Assembly (NCBI RefSeq): GCF_024294905.1
Contig: NZ_JANCOC010000010.1
Location: 1 to 64,000 of the forward strand
Source: Rothia gullae
Lineage (GTDB): Bacteria; Actinomycetota; Actinomycetes; Actinomycetales; Micrococcaceae
Length of the DNA stretch: 64,000 bases
Reading direction: 5' to 3'
Below, piece after piece: positions 9,979-18,708 of this stretch (positions are counted from its first letter, which is position 1; each line of letters starts with the position of its first letter). Made by a program: the position numbers and the translations under genes. The notes beneath the pieces were generated by a model. That model did not search any database and was not told the origin of the DNA. It saw nothing but the letters and a program-made list of their open reading frames with translations.

Positions 9979-10821
9979 ATGCCTGAGCAGATTGCTGGAG
10001 TTTCTTTCCTCGTGTTGCTGGCCTGCGTGTACGCGCTCGGCCTGGTCGCCGTGGGTTGGGGCTTCGATATTCTCGCCAAGCGCACCAGCCAGCGTATGGT
10101 GGCGGCGCGAACCTTCGGGTTCACCTACCACGAAGAGAGCGACGCGTGGCTCTGCCCCGAGGACCAGTGGCTGTGGGCGACCGCATTCGACTCGGATAAC
10201 CGAGTGATGCGTTACCGTGCCAAGCCCAGCGTGTGTAACACCTGCCCGATTAAGGACAGCTGCACCGTCTCGGCGAATGGCCGCGAGCTCACTCGCGAAG
10301 TGGATGAATGGCCCTACTCCGAGTCGGGTCGTTTCCACCGCGGGCTGGCGGTTGCTGTCTCGCTGCTGGGCGTGGTCATCCTGATTGGTGCCGCTATCGT
10401 CTGGCACTCCCCGCTGGAGCTTCTGGTGGAGGGTGCCGCCGCGGTGGTCTGCCTGTCGCTGACCTACCCGCTGGCTGTGAAGCTCATGCGTTCCCCCGCG
10501 AACTTCGAGAACGATCCGAAGCATATTCACGCATCCACCGCTGATGAATCGGTGAACGTGAAGATGGATCGTTTCGCGGCGAAGTGGGGTGGCGTGTCGA
10601 ACGAGCGTAAGCGCCGTACCGAGCAGACCCGCAAGCAGATGATTGCGGAGGCAACCCTGCCGGTTCGTACCTCTGTCCTCGACCCGGACCGCCCCGCATG
10701 GAGAGGTACCGGCGCCTCGGTTAAGCGACTGCACAAGACCACGAATGAGGTCCTGCAGGAGCAGAACCTGGCTGAGGTTGAGGCTGCTGAAAAGCTGGCA
10801 GAGCAGATGGCGAAGAAGTAG
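9979..10821 (+). CDS. Unrecognised membrane protein with a CxxC-x5-C motif, coupled to norB
   Basis: I do not recognise this 280-residue protein. It begins two bases after the norB stop and is almost certainly cotranscribed. A first membrane helix (about residues 8-28) is followed by a soluble segment with CNTCPIKDSC near residue 84. Two adjacent helices (about 118-158) come next, then a long charged C-terminal tail rich in Lys, Arg and Glu that may form coiled coil (about 190-280). The three cysteines could bind a metal or Fe-S cluster. This Cys motif superficially resembles the CP-kxxC stretch of some transposases, but nothing else does. By context it may assist assembly, electron supply or sensing for qNOR; that is inference. 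Confidence 0.8.
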   Translation: MPEQIAGVSFLVLLACVYALGLVAVGWGFDILAKRTSQRMVAARTFGFTYHEESDAWLCPEDQWLWATAFDSDNRVMRYRAKPSVCNTCPIKDSCTVSANGRELTREVDEWPYSESGRFHRGLAVAVSLLGVVILIGAAIVWHSPLELLVEGAAAVVCLSLTYPLAVKLMRSPANFENDPKHIHASTADESVNVKMDRFAAKWGGVSNERKRRTEQTRKQMIAEATLPVRTSVLDPDRPAWRGTGASVKRLHKTTNEVLQEQNLAEVEAAEKLAEQMAKK

Positions 10822-11105
10822 CGCTGCACAAGTTTTTCCGTTCCGGCGGCTGACCGGTCGATTGGTCCCGTCTGTTAGCTTCGGCAGCCACCCTGCGTGG
10901 GATTCTCTTTTATTCCTCTTTTGAGTTTTCCATGCGGGGTGCCGCTAAAGCACCGACCACCGTATGCCGCCGGGACGGAAAATTCCCCTCCCTAAACTCC
11001 CCCAAACATAGCCCGGTTACCGGGCACCCCTATTACCTGCACCGTACGAGGCGCGGGCAGGTGGGCACACATACCGTCCTCCCCCAATACTTGTGAAGGA
11101 AAACC

Positions 11106-11879
11106 ATGGATCCCGTCACTCTGGCAACTATCCTCATCCCAGTTGCCGTCATTGTTCTTTTTATTCTGATTCGTATGTTCCGTGTCATCCCCGAATACGA
11201 GCGCGGCATCTCTTTCCGCTTCGGTCACCTGCGTTCGGAACTGGAGCCCGGCTTGAACGTCGTCTTCCCCTTCGTTGACTCCCTGCAGCGCGTTGATATG
11301 CGTGTCATCACCCTGACCATTCCCCCGCAGGAAGTTATCACCAAGGACAACGTTCCCGCCCGCGTGAACGCCGTGGTCCTCTTCCGCGTGACCAACGCCA
11401 AGAACGCGGTGCTTGAGGTTGAGAACTACCCGATTGCCACCAGCCAGATCGCGCAGACCACCCTGCGTTCCCTGCTCGGTCGCGTTGACCTGGACACCCT
11501 GCTCGCACACCGCGAGGACCTGAACGAGGACCTGCGTTCCATCATCGGTTCGCGTACCGAGCCGTGGGGTATTCAGGTGGAGCTCGTCGAAATTAAGGAC
11601 GTTGAGATTCCCGAGGCTATGCAGCGCGCCATGGCTCGCGAGGCTGAGGCTGAGCGTGAGCGCCGCGCAAAAATCATTTCGGCACGCGGTGAGCTGGAGG
11701 CCTCCAGCGAGCTGAAGGAAGCATCCGACATTCTGAGCCAGTCCCCCGCTTCCCTGCAGCTGCGTTACCTGCAGACCCTGCTGGAGCTGGGTGCCGACCA
11801 GAACTCGACCGTGGTCTTCCCGCTGCCCATGGACGTGATCGGTCCGCTCATGGGTGCGCTCAAGGGCGAGAGCAAGTAG
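11106..11879 (+). CDS. SPFH/band 7 (slipin/stomatin-like) membrane protein
   Basis: The 257-residue protein has one N-terminal membrane helix (about residues 5-22) and an SPFH domain beginning with RVIPEYERGISFRFG. It contains the family hallmarks PPQEVITKDNV, LRSLLGRVDLDTLLAHRE and WGIQVELVEIKDVEIPEAMQRAM. A C-terminal alpha-helical segment rich in Ala and Glu (about 175-215) would form the oligomerising coiled coil. Such proteins form membrane microdomain scaffolds. No NfeD-type partner is adjacent. The ATG at 11106 follows GAAGGA. It shares orientation with the norB pair but is 284 bases away, so it may have its own promoter. Confidence 0.92.
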   Translation: MDPVTLATILIPVAVIVLFILIRMFRVIPEYERGISFRFGHLRSELEPGLNVVFPFVDSLQRVDMRVITLTIPPQEVITKDNVPARVNAVVLFRVTNAKNAVLEVENYPIATSQIAQTTLRSLLGRVDLDTLLAHREDLNEDLRSIIGSRTEPWGIQVELVEIKDVEIPEAMQRAMAREAEAERERRAKIISARGELEASSELKEASDILSQSPASLQLRYLQTLLELGADQNSTVVFPLPMDVIGPLMGALKGESK

Positions 11880-11940
11880 GCGATTCTCCCCTTCCCTGCC
11901 GCACTAGCCGCAACGGCTAATCCGCAATTGTTAGACATAT

Positions 11941-11984
11941 AGAAATATCCCGTGCAGATGAGAGTATCTGCACGGGATATTTCT
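11941..11984. terminator. 19-bp perfect hairpin after the SPFH gene
   Basis: A perfect 19-bp inverted repeat (11941-11959 with 11966-11984) surrounds a GAGAGT loop. It lies 61 bases after the SPFH gene stop. The stem ends in an AGAAATAT/ATATTTCT base, so the downstream strand is U-rich. It is probably a transcription terminator and could work in both directions. Confidence 0.75.
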
Positions 11985-12020
11985 ATGCCGAATATTCTTC
12001 GCGAAAGCTAGAAGGAAGGC

Positions 12021-12068
12021 GTTTGGCCCGCCGCGGGGGTTGGATGAGGTGGTTGCGGCGGGCCAAAC
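12021..12068. terminator. 14-bp GC-rich hairpin
   Basis: GTTTGGCCCGCCGC (12021-12034) pairs perfectly with its complement at 12055-12068 around a 20-base G/T-rich loop. It lies between convergent genes (SPFH gene and thiD-tenA) and may be a second terminator. Confidence 0.55.
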
Positions 12069-12262
12069 TGGTCGGTTACACACCGTAGAGGTGCGGGCGC
12101 GGCAGGTACATCAGCTAGTTGGTTGAGGGCCGGAATCCTGCCGCAAACGGTTTTCACCGACGCCTTAAGCATAACCGGCACAACCCCCGAACCAGCGGTA
12201 GCTTGAGTGAAGCATCAATCACCCATCTCACACCATGCCGGGGCGGTATTCAGCCGCAAAAA

Positions 12263-12311
12263 CGGCACCTAACGCACCGGTACCTAAAGCATCGGCACCT
12301 AACGCACCGGT
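12263..12311. repeat. Short tandem repeat, 15-bp period
   Basis: Three 15-base units of the form CGG[C/T]ACCTAA[C/A]GCA[C/T] run head to tail, so a 19-base segment recurs exactly at 12263 and 12293. They lie in the non-coding gap between the convergent SPFH and thiD-tenA genes. CTAGCGCAGC repeats also occur at about 12352-12390. No coding role is apparent. Confidence 0.6.
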
Positions 12312-12390
12312 GAGCTGGCTGCGGTGCAACCCCTCACGCAATGCCCATCAGCTAGCGCAGCACCAGCCATCTAGCGCAGCGCCCGGCAAA

Positions 12391-14136
12391 CTAACGCAAT
12401 GCTCGGTGCGCCTGATCAAAGAACTCACGCTCGTACACGCACGCCGACAGGTACGCCCGCGCCGCACGCACACGCTGAGCCGGTGAGGCCGCCTCAAACG
12501 CACGCTCTACCTCCGCGAGGCTACGGGCCACATCCGCGGCAAAATCCTCACCACCGTACATGCTCAACCACTCCGCGTACGGGTGGTCCGCGTGATTCTG
12601 TGAGGAGAGCACAGCGCCCACCTCTTCGTACAGCCAGTAGCAGGGCAGAATCGCCGCGGCACCGACCACGTAATCATCACCGGCGGCGGAGGCACGCAGG
12701 AAATTCGTGTACCCCATCGTAATCGGCGAGGCGCCACTGAGACGCGCACGGTTCGCCAACCAGCCCTCGTGCAGCTGCGATTCGGCAGCAATCGCCTCGT
12801 GCGCACCGGCTGCCCAGTGCACCTGCGCCGCAGCGGTATCAGCACGCGCCGAGAGAGTCGCGAGCGCACGCGAATAATCACGCAGGTAGAGGGCGTCCTG
12901 GTCCAGGTAGAAGGCGAACAGGTCCTCGTCGAGGGTGCCTTCACCGAGGGCACGCACGAAGGACAGGTCCAGAATCTGGTGCCAGGTTTCGCCACCGGCT
13001 GCCCAGAGGGCGGCGGTCCACGGACCGGCGGGCTTTACGACGGCTTTACCAGCGGGCACAGGGCTGACCGGCAGCAGACGCTCCGGGCTGGTGCCGTCAA
13101 GAGTATTGCCCTCAGAGTCGGTGGTGGCGAGCAGGTGATGCCACGGGTACGAGGAAGCGGCAGCCTCCAGGCGGCGGGCACGGGCGGCGTGGTCCACCGG
13201 ACCGTGGCCCTCACCGGAGCCGACCTGCAGACCGGCACCTGCGGCAATGGCTTCGTGGAGCCAGCGGGTGCTCCACTGCAGGGCGCGGTGGGTGTCTTCG
13301 CTAGTCAGAACGCTCTGCTCTGCGGTGTGCCCTGCGGCTTCGGTGTGCTGCAGCAGTTCCACGCCCAGGCGGGTTGCCAGCGAAGAGGACAGGGAGCATC
13401 CGGTGCCGTGCGTATTGCGGCTGTCCAGGCGCGGGGTGCGCACGTGCGCGCAGGTGCCGTCCGGGAAGACCGCGGTGTTACCGGCGTCCTGACCACACAG
13501 GTGGCCGCCCTTCACAATCACGGTAGTTCCGGTCGCCGCCGCAAGGTTCGCAGCCTGCTCGTGCGCCTCATCAAAAGTCTGGGCGGGCTCCTTCTGGCAG
13601 AGCACGGCGAGCTCCGGGATGTTCGGGGTAATCACATCCACGAGCGGCACGAGATCGCGCAGCGCCTGCTCCGCTTCTGCCTGCAACAGGCGGTCACCGC
13701 TGGAAGCAATCATGACCGGGTCGAGCACGACCACGGGCACGGGGTGCTCGCTCAGCCAGGTGCGGACGGTACGGATCGTGTCTACGTCACCGAGCATGCC
13801 AATTTTCACGGCGTCAACCGTGACGTCATCAAAAACGGCGGCAAGCTGCGCGGTCAAAAATTCCAGGGGTGGGGTGAATACTTCACGAACACCGCACGTG
13901 TTTTGGGCGACCAGTGAGGTGGTCACGCACATGCCGTAACCGCCGGATGCGGCAATAGACTTGAGGTCCGCCTGGATGCCTGCACCGCCGGAGGGGTCAG
14001 TTCCCGCAATGGAGAGAACCCTCGGCACCCGAGCTGTCTGCGGTGCCCCGGATGCTCCGGAGGCGCTCGCGCCGGGTACAGGGCTGGTGGGGGTGGTGGG
14101 TGCGCACGCGGGCGCAGTAGGCTGCTCTGCCATCAT
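12391..14136 (-). CDS. thiD: Fused HMP/HMP-P kinase (ThiD) and thiaminase II (TenA)
   Basis: One 581-residue protein combines two thiamine activities. The N-terminal ThiD domain (about residues 40-300) phosphorylates hydroxymethylpyrimidine and its phosphate; it shows SIAGTDPSGGAGIQADLK, VKIGML, LDPVMIASSG and the anion-hole stretch THGTGCSLSSSLATRLG. The C-terminal TenA domain (about 360-581) salvages pyrimidine from degraded thiamine and carries the catalytic Cys context ILPCYWLYEEVG. ThiD-TenA fusions are known in actinobacteria and yeast. The ATG at 14136 (or 14133) begins four to seven bases from the end of a TPP riboswitch, indicating repression by thiamine pyrophosphate. An Ala/Pro/Thr-rich stretch of about 35 residues precedes the ThiD fold. 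Confidence 0.95.
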   Translation of the reverse strand: MMAEQPTAPACAPTTPTSPVPGASASGASGAPQTARVPRVLSIAGTDPSGGAGIQADLKSIAASGGYGMCVTTSLVAQNTCGVREVFTPPLEFLTAQLAAVFDDVTVDAVKIGMLGDVDTIRTVRTWLSEHPVPVVVLDPVMIASSGDRLLQAEAEQALRDLVPLVDVITPNIPELAVLCQKEPAQTFDEAHEQAANLAAATGTTVIVKGGHLCGQDAGNTAVFPDGTCAHVRTPRLDSRNTHGTGCSLSSSLATRLGVELLQHTEAAGHTAEQSVLTSEDTHRALQWSTRWLHEAIAAGAGLQVGSGEGHGPVDHAARARRLEAAASSYPWHHLLATTDSEGNTLDGTSPERLLPVSPVPAGKAVVKPAGPWTAALWAAGGETWHQILDLSFVRALGEGTLDEDLFAFYLDQDALYLRDYSRALATLSARADTAAAQVHWAAGAHEAIAAESQLHEGWLANRARLSGASPITMGYTNFLRASAAGDDYVVGAAAILPCYWLYEEVGAVLSSQNHADHPYAEWLSMYGGEDFAADVARSLAEVERAFEAASPAQRVRAARAYLSACVYEREFFDQAHRALR

Positions 14137-14140
14137 CGAT

Positions 14141-14214
14141 AATCCCTTCGCTAGTTCGAACTAGAGCAGGTTCAATGGGTGATTCTCTCAGCCTTGAGTG
14201 TTCTCACGCCGTTT
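14141..14214 (-). promoter_or_regulatory. TPP riboswitch (THI element)
   Basis: Read on the minus strand, the segment contains the conserved thi-box parts in order: GGCTGAGA, ACCCATTGAACCTG, and GCGAAGGGATT at the 3' end. A variable hairpin CTAGTTCGAACTAG sits between the last two. The element ends about four bases before the thiD-tenA start codon. The ribosome site must therefore overlap the aptamer, so control is probably at translation initiation. Confidence 0.95.
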
Positions 14215-14473
14215 CGTGCGTCCACTGTACCGTAGCCCTTCGCTGTGCCGTAACCCTTCGTTGGGCGGTCAGTTGGGCGGGTTAGCGGGTCGCGGGCGTC
14301 TCAAGGCACCCCATATCGCTCTGCCAGGTTATCACAATGATTCTCCGTAGCTGAAAGTTTTGCGGGTGACAAGTGAATCTCTCCAAAATTTTTGTTTGAG
14401 TCCTGCGTTGTTGCAAGGGCGCCCCACCGCCGATTTCAGCGCACCCTTGTACGGAAACCACCCGTTAAACAAG

Positions 14474-14510
14474 TAGTGCCCGGCACCGCTTCACACGGTA
14501 CCGGACACTA
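14474..14510 (-). terminator. Hairpin terminator after the ABC exporter pair
   Basis: A 15-bp stem (14474-14488 with 14496-14510) follows the stop of the second exporter gene. Two imperfect positions are C-A on the plus strand but become U-G wobbles on the minus strand. This supports function as a minus-strand RNA hairpin. Confidence 0.7.
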
Positions 14511-14533
14511 TCAGCCGGACTTATCCTCCGGGC

Positions 14534-16282
14534 TTAGGTCAGGGCGAAAATCTCTGCCGGTGAACCCTCCGCAATGATCCTACCCTCGTGCAGCAGGACC
14601 GCGCGGTCAGCCAGCGAGGCGATACGCGCATCGTGCGAAATGATTAGCACCGCACGGTTCGCCAGCACGGCGCTCAGGGACTCGGTTGCGTCCGCGAGTT
14701 CCAGCTGAGTGGTGGACTCGTCCAGAATCACGGCGTGCGGGTCAGCAAGCACAATACGTGCCAGCGCCAGCTGCTGAATTTGATCGCGGGTTAGCGGCGA
14801 ATCCGCGCCGCTGACGACAGTATCCATGCCCTGCGGCAGGTCGCGCCACCAGTGGGCGCCGATAGCGTCCAGTGCCTCGCCCATCTGCTCGACGGTTGCA
14901 TCCGGAACGACCACCGTAAAGTTATCGGCGAGGGTGCCGAAGAAGACGTGTGCTTCCTGGGTGCAGACCAGCAGGCGCGGGCGACCATCAGCGGCGGCAT
15001 CGGTCGGGAAGTCGCCGTGACCAACCGGGCGACCCATCACGGTGATGGTGCCTTCCAGGGCGGTCAGCGAACCACCAATCAGACGCGCCAGGGTAGTCTT
15101 ACCCGAACCGGAACGACCCACCAGGGCGAGCGCCTCACCGCGGCGAATCTTCAGGTTGATGCCTTCCAGAACGAGGGCGTCCGGCGAATAGCCGTAGGAG
15201 ACATCGGTGCAGTCAATGGCGTACTCCGGGTTCTTCACGGCTTCATCCGAAACCTTGGAGAACGCTTCGGCACGGTGCTGTGCACGCGCCTCACGCTGCT
15301 TTTTCGCCAGGGAGACCACGCCGAACACGCGGCCCATATTCACGAGCATAATGCGCAGGCTGCTGACGTGGTGGTTCAGCATGTCGGCGAGAATTCGCAG
15401 GCTGAAAACCATGACCGAGGCGGTCGCTACGGCGCCCCAGCTTGCCCAGCCGAGAGCCACGCAGGCGGCGCCCCAGAGCATACACAGAATCGTGGGGATC
15501 CAGGCGTTGATAGCGTCCACTGTGAAGTACAGCTGACGGATGCGCACCATGCCCAGCTGCGCAGCGAACTGGCGCTTGTTCTCACCGGCGAAGGCGTCTT
15601 CGCGGGCGGTATGAACACCCAGCTCACGGATTGTGGAGGTGCCGCGGATGTTCTCGGTCAGCACGCTGTTGAGGTCGCTCACGCGCTCCTGGGCGGTCTG
15701 GTTGCGTGCCGCCATGAGCGGCAGCATCTTCGACATGATGAGGGCAAGACCGGCAATCATGGGTAGCATGATTAGACCCATTGCCGGGCTCACAACCGCT
15801 AGCGAGATGGTGGAGATAATGAAGTACAGCACCACGTAGATTGCGCCGAGCAGGTCCTCGCTGACGGACTTGGCCGCCGAGGACAGGTCGTCGGTCACGC
15901 GGGTGAGCAGGTCGCCGCTGCCGGCTTCTTCCACGGTGCGTGCGTCCAGGTCGAGGGTGCCGTCGAGGGTGTCTTGGTTGGCGTCACGGGTGACGAGCGC
16001 GCCCAGTCGCGCCGCACTGTACGAGGAGACCATGAGGGTTATCGCCTGCACGATGAAAGCCGCCAGGATAATCAGAATCGGCTGCCACGGGTAGCTGGAG
16101 AACTTGCCCACCACCACATCGTCCACGGTGGCGCCAATCTGCAGGGGCACCACCGCACCCATGAGGGTGCTGACCATGTAGATGATGAAGGTGTAGAGGG
16201 CTCGCCCCTTATGCGCTGCGAGGTAGTTCCACATGCGGCGTGCCACGTAGGCGGGGGCTTCGATGGGGAGTTGCTTTGCCAT
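14534..16282 (-). CDS. ABC exporter, fused membrane and ATPase domains, second subunit
   Basis: This 582-residue half-transporter has a six-helix exporter membrane domain (about residues 20-310) and a C-terminal nucleotide-binding domain. Walker A is intact (ALVGRSGSGKTTLARL, about residue 380) and Walker B ends in an intact catalytic Glu (HAVILDEST). The signature sequence that should read LSGGQ is replaced by SPLTRDQIQQ. The gene starts one base after the stop of the other exporter gene, and its ribosome site (GGAGGTGAA) lies inside that gene's end, so the two are translated together. They should form a heterodimer, with this subunit supplying the Walker A of the only competent ATP site. 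The substrate is unknown; drug, lipid or peptide export are all possible. Confidence 0.93.
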   Translation of the reverse strand: MAKQLPIEAPAYVARRMWNYLAAHKGRALYTFIIYMVSTLMGAVVPLQIGATVDDVVVGKFSSYPWQPILIILAAFIVQAITLMVSSYSAARLGALVTRDANQDTLDGTLDLDARTVEEAGSGDLLTRVTDDLSSAAKSVSEDLLGAIYVVLYFIISTISLAVVSPAMGLIMLPMIAGLALIMSKMLPLMAARNQTAQERVSDLNSVLTENIRGTSTIRELGVHTAREDAFAGENKRQFAAQLGMVRIRQLYFTVDAINAWIPTILCMLWGAACVALGWASWGAVATASVMVFSLRILADMLNHHVSSLRIMLVNMGRVFGVVSLAKKQREARAQHRAEAFSKVSDEAVKNPEYAIDCTDVSYGYSPDALVLEGINLKIRRGEALALVGRSGSGKTTLARLIGGSLTALEGTITVMGRPVGHGDFPTDAAADGRPRLLVCTQEAHVFFGTLADNFTVVVPDATVEQMGEALDAIGAHWWRDLPQGMDTVVSGADSPLTRDQIQQLALARIVLADPHAVILDESTTQLELADATESLSAVLANRAVLIISHDARIASLADRAVLLHEGRIIAEGSPAEIFALT

Positions 16283-16283
16283 G

Positions 16284-18239
16284 CTAGTTCACCTCCTTAT
16301 TCTGAGTGGTTTCGGTCTGAGCAGTTTCAGGCTGAGCGATTTCCGGGTAGCCGTCGCGTTCCATGCGGCGGGTCGTCTCCGCGGTCGTGGAGACAACGTA
16401 GACCTGCTCCAAATCCTGCAGCAGGCCGGGGTAACCGACGGGCAGGCGGTCGCTACCGACCTGGGTTTCCATCGCATCGTAGATGTAGCGCTGGCTGGGT
16501 TCGTCCACGGAGTTCAGTGGCTCGGTCAGGATGAGCACCTGCGCGTCCTGTGCAAGTGCGCGGGCGAGTGCCAGACGCTGACGCTGACCACCGGAGAGGT
16601 TCGCACCTTCGCTGGTGATGCGGGCGGCGAAGTAGTCTTCGGGGTTGCGTCCGCCCAGTCGGTAGGCGATTTCGCGGGAGTCGGTAATCTTCAGCAGCTC
16701 CTCATCCTTTGCCTGTGCCAGCTCCTCGTCGGGGTTCGGCACAGTGCCCAGGCGCAGGTGCTCCTGCAGGGTTCCGGCGAAAATCATGGGGTTGGGTTCG
16801 CTCAGCAGCACGCGGCGGCCGGTTGCGTCCTTGAGGTCCTCTCCCCCGCGACGTAGGGTGCGGGCGAGCGCCTCGGCGTAGTCTTGCGCGGTGAGGTTGT
16901 AGTCGCGCGGGTTGACGTACACCATGCGCGGATTGCTTGCACCGGCGGGGGCAACGGGTACGGGCACCTCGAGGGTGCTCGCCTCGACTGCCTGTTCGGC
17001 GTGTGCCAGCTGCGCCATTTCTTCGTCGGTGCGCGGGCTCTTCAGCACGCCCTGGCGTACGCCCGCGTGACCTTCGAGGCGGGCGACCTTGGCGAGCGCG
17101 ATCTTGGCGTATCGCCATGCGGTGAGGAAGTTCTGGGTAATCCAGATGGGGCCGCCCATCATCGCGATAATGGAGGCGACGGTCACCAGGGACGCGGCGG
17201 GCGTGTCGGATACCCAGCGGCCGTTTTCGACGTGGCCGGTGAGGGCGAAGCCGATGCCGAGCAGGGTCACGGCGCCGCCGAGCAGCGCGCGGATGAGGTA
17301 CATCCAGCGGTGCGTCTTTTCGTAGCGCATGTAGCTGTCGAAGACTTCGTCGGTGCCGCGGTGGTAGCGTTCACGCATCTGCTCTTCGGCGCCAAGGCCG
17401 GCGATGGTGCGCAGACCGGTGGCGATGTCAGAGGCACGTGAGGAGGCTTCGCCGTCCTTTTCGCGGTATTCGCCAATCTTGGATTCGAGGAAGGTCGAGT
17501 ACCAGGCGATAACGCTAACCACGATGAGCGTGCCGATGAGGGTGACGACCGCGGTGACGGGGTTAATGAGCCAGAGCTGCACGGCACCGAGGGTCGCAAC
17601 AATCATGGCGTTGACGAATAGCGGTAGCGAGAAGTAAACATCCGTAATGCGGCGTACGTCTTTGTTCATGATGGTAACCGCTTCGCCCGCGTCAACGCTT
17701 GTGCGGGTGCGTCCCATGAGCCGGTTGATGTAGATGCGCCAGTCGCGGCTAAGTTCCGCGCTGAGGGTCATGGAGGTGCCCCAGCCGAAGAACTCGTTGA
17801 TCACGATGAAGGTAATGGCTGCGACGACCACCCAGAACATGGGCCAGGCGTCGGGGGCTTTGCCGGCGATGTGCTGGTTAATGAACTGGCCCACCATGAC
17901 GGGAATCAGGATTGCGCCGATACCCCCGGCGGTTTCTCCGAGGACGGGGATTGCCCAGCGGTGCCAGGGGTATTTGTATCCGGGTGCGGTGACGCGCAGG
18001 GCAAGGCGCTTTTTGAGGGCTTCCTCTTCTGCCTTGCGCTGTTCGCTACCGGTTACTTCCTGTGCAGCTTTTTTCTGCGCAGTTTTCTTCTGCACAGTTT
18101 TCTTCTGCACAGTTTTCTTCTGCACAGTTTTCTTCTGAGCGGCTTTTTCCTGCGTGGTTTTGTTATGCATGGATTCTTCATGCGTAGCTTCTTCACGCGC
18201 GGCGTTTTCTTGTGCCTTGTCAGCGTTGTATTCAGTCAT
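16284..18239 (-). CDS. ABC exporter subunit lacking a Walker A motif
   Basis: This 651-residue half-transporter has a charged N-terminal extension (about residues 1-85) that includes VQKKT pentapeptide repeats. An exporter membrane domain follows (about 90-390), then a degenerate ATPase domain. The ATPase keeps a perfect signature (LSGGQRQRLALARAL, about residue 545) and a Q-loop-like FAGTLQEHL region. It has no glycine-rich Walker A: the segment where it belongs has been cut short. Walker B reads VLILTEPLNSVDEP, with Thr in place of the usual Asp. It pairs with the downstream subunit, giving one complete composite ATP site (partner Walker A plus this LSGGQ). The other site has neither motif. 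Start is the ATG at 18239. Confidence 0.92.
   Translation of the reverse strand: MTEYNADKAQENAAREEATHEESMHNKTTQEKAAQKKTVQKKTVQKKTVQKKTAQKKAAQEVTGSEQRKAEEEALKKRLALRVTAPGYKYPWHRWAIPVLGETAGGIGAILIPVMVGQFINQHIAGKAPDAWPMFWVVVAAITFIVINEFFGWGTSMTLSAELSRDWRIYINRLMGRTRTSVDAGEAVTIMNKDVRRITDVYFSLPLFVNAMIVATLGAVQLWLINPVTAVVTLIGTLIVVSVIAWYSTFLESKIGEYREKDGEASSRASDIATGLRTIAGLGAEEQMRERYHRGTDEVFDSYMRYEKTHRWMYLIRALLGGAVTLLGIGFALTGHVENGRWVSDTPAASLVTVASIIAMMGGPIWITQNFLTAWRYAKIALAKVARLEGHAGVRQGVLKSPRTDEEMAQLAHAEQAVEASTLEVPVPVAPAGASNPRMVYVNPRDYNLTAQDYAEALARTLRRGGEDLKDATGRRVLLSEPNPMIFAGTLQEHLRLGTVPNPDEELAQAKDEELLKITDSREIAYRLGGRNPEDYFAARITSEGANLSGGQRQRLALARALAQDAQVLILTEPLNSVDEPSQRYIYDAMETQVGSDRLPVGYPGLLQDLEQVYVVSTTAETTRRMERDGYPEIAQPETAQTETTQNKEVN
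18078..18138. repeat. In-frame 15-bp tandem repeat coding for VQKKT
   Basis: Near-identical 15-base units based on TTCTGCACAGTTTTC repeat about four times head to tail inside the 5' part of the exporter gene. They encode a Lys-rich VQKKT array facing the cytoplasm. The period is a multiple of three, so copy-number slippage would change protein length without frameshift. Confidence 0.8.
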
Positions 18240-18708
18240 TCAACGTCTCTCCTTTCTCTTACCCTATTCCTTTATCAATGTGGCACGCAACACTATTTGC
18301 GTCATAGATGGGCGTGTCGTCATTTATGCAACGTATTTTGGGGTTTGCATCAGCCGCTCAACATGCACCGACATCAATCGGCGGATTCTGCATCTACGCG
18401 GTAATCTATGCGGCATGGAGGCCTATGTTTTCGATCTTCTGAGCACCAGGTTTTTGCACCACTGCACTTTTAGTGCTTTGTTCTACACTACACGAATTTG
18501 GGGAATTCCCGCGTTAACGCGACACCGTGCCTCCCGAACGGCCTATAAATGCCCCGCGAAGAAACCGCGAAGAAACCGCGAACGCTGTGCAAAGATGCAG
18601 CGAACACCCCGCAAACACTTCACGAGTACCCGTTTGCTCCCTTGTAGTAACGATGTAGTAACGATAACGCCCCCGCACCCGCGCTATTCCCGATAGACTG
18701 GAATCCTC
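18240..18708. other. Intergenic region between divergent exporter and helicase genes
   Basis: This 469-base AT-richer gap must hold two divergent promoters. I see short direct repeats (GTAGTAACGAT twice near 18643-18663 and AAGAAACCGCG twice near 18557-18580) shortly before the helicase gene. I see no gene and no convincing promoter match. Confidence 0.5.

Noticed and set aside
10201..10290. CxxCP-x3-C motif as a transposase remnant
   Set aside because: It only resembles the Cys stretch of some DDE transposases; the protein has membrane helices, no DDE residues and tight coupling to norB.
12263..12311. Tandem 15-bp repeat as a plasmid-type iteron origin
   Set aside because: Only three units, no AT-rich segment and no replication gene nearby.
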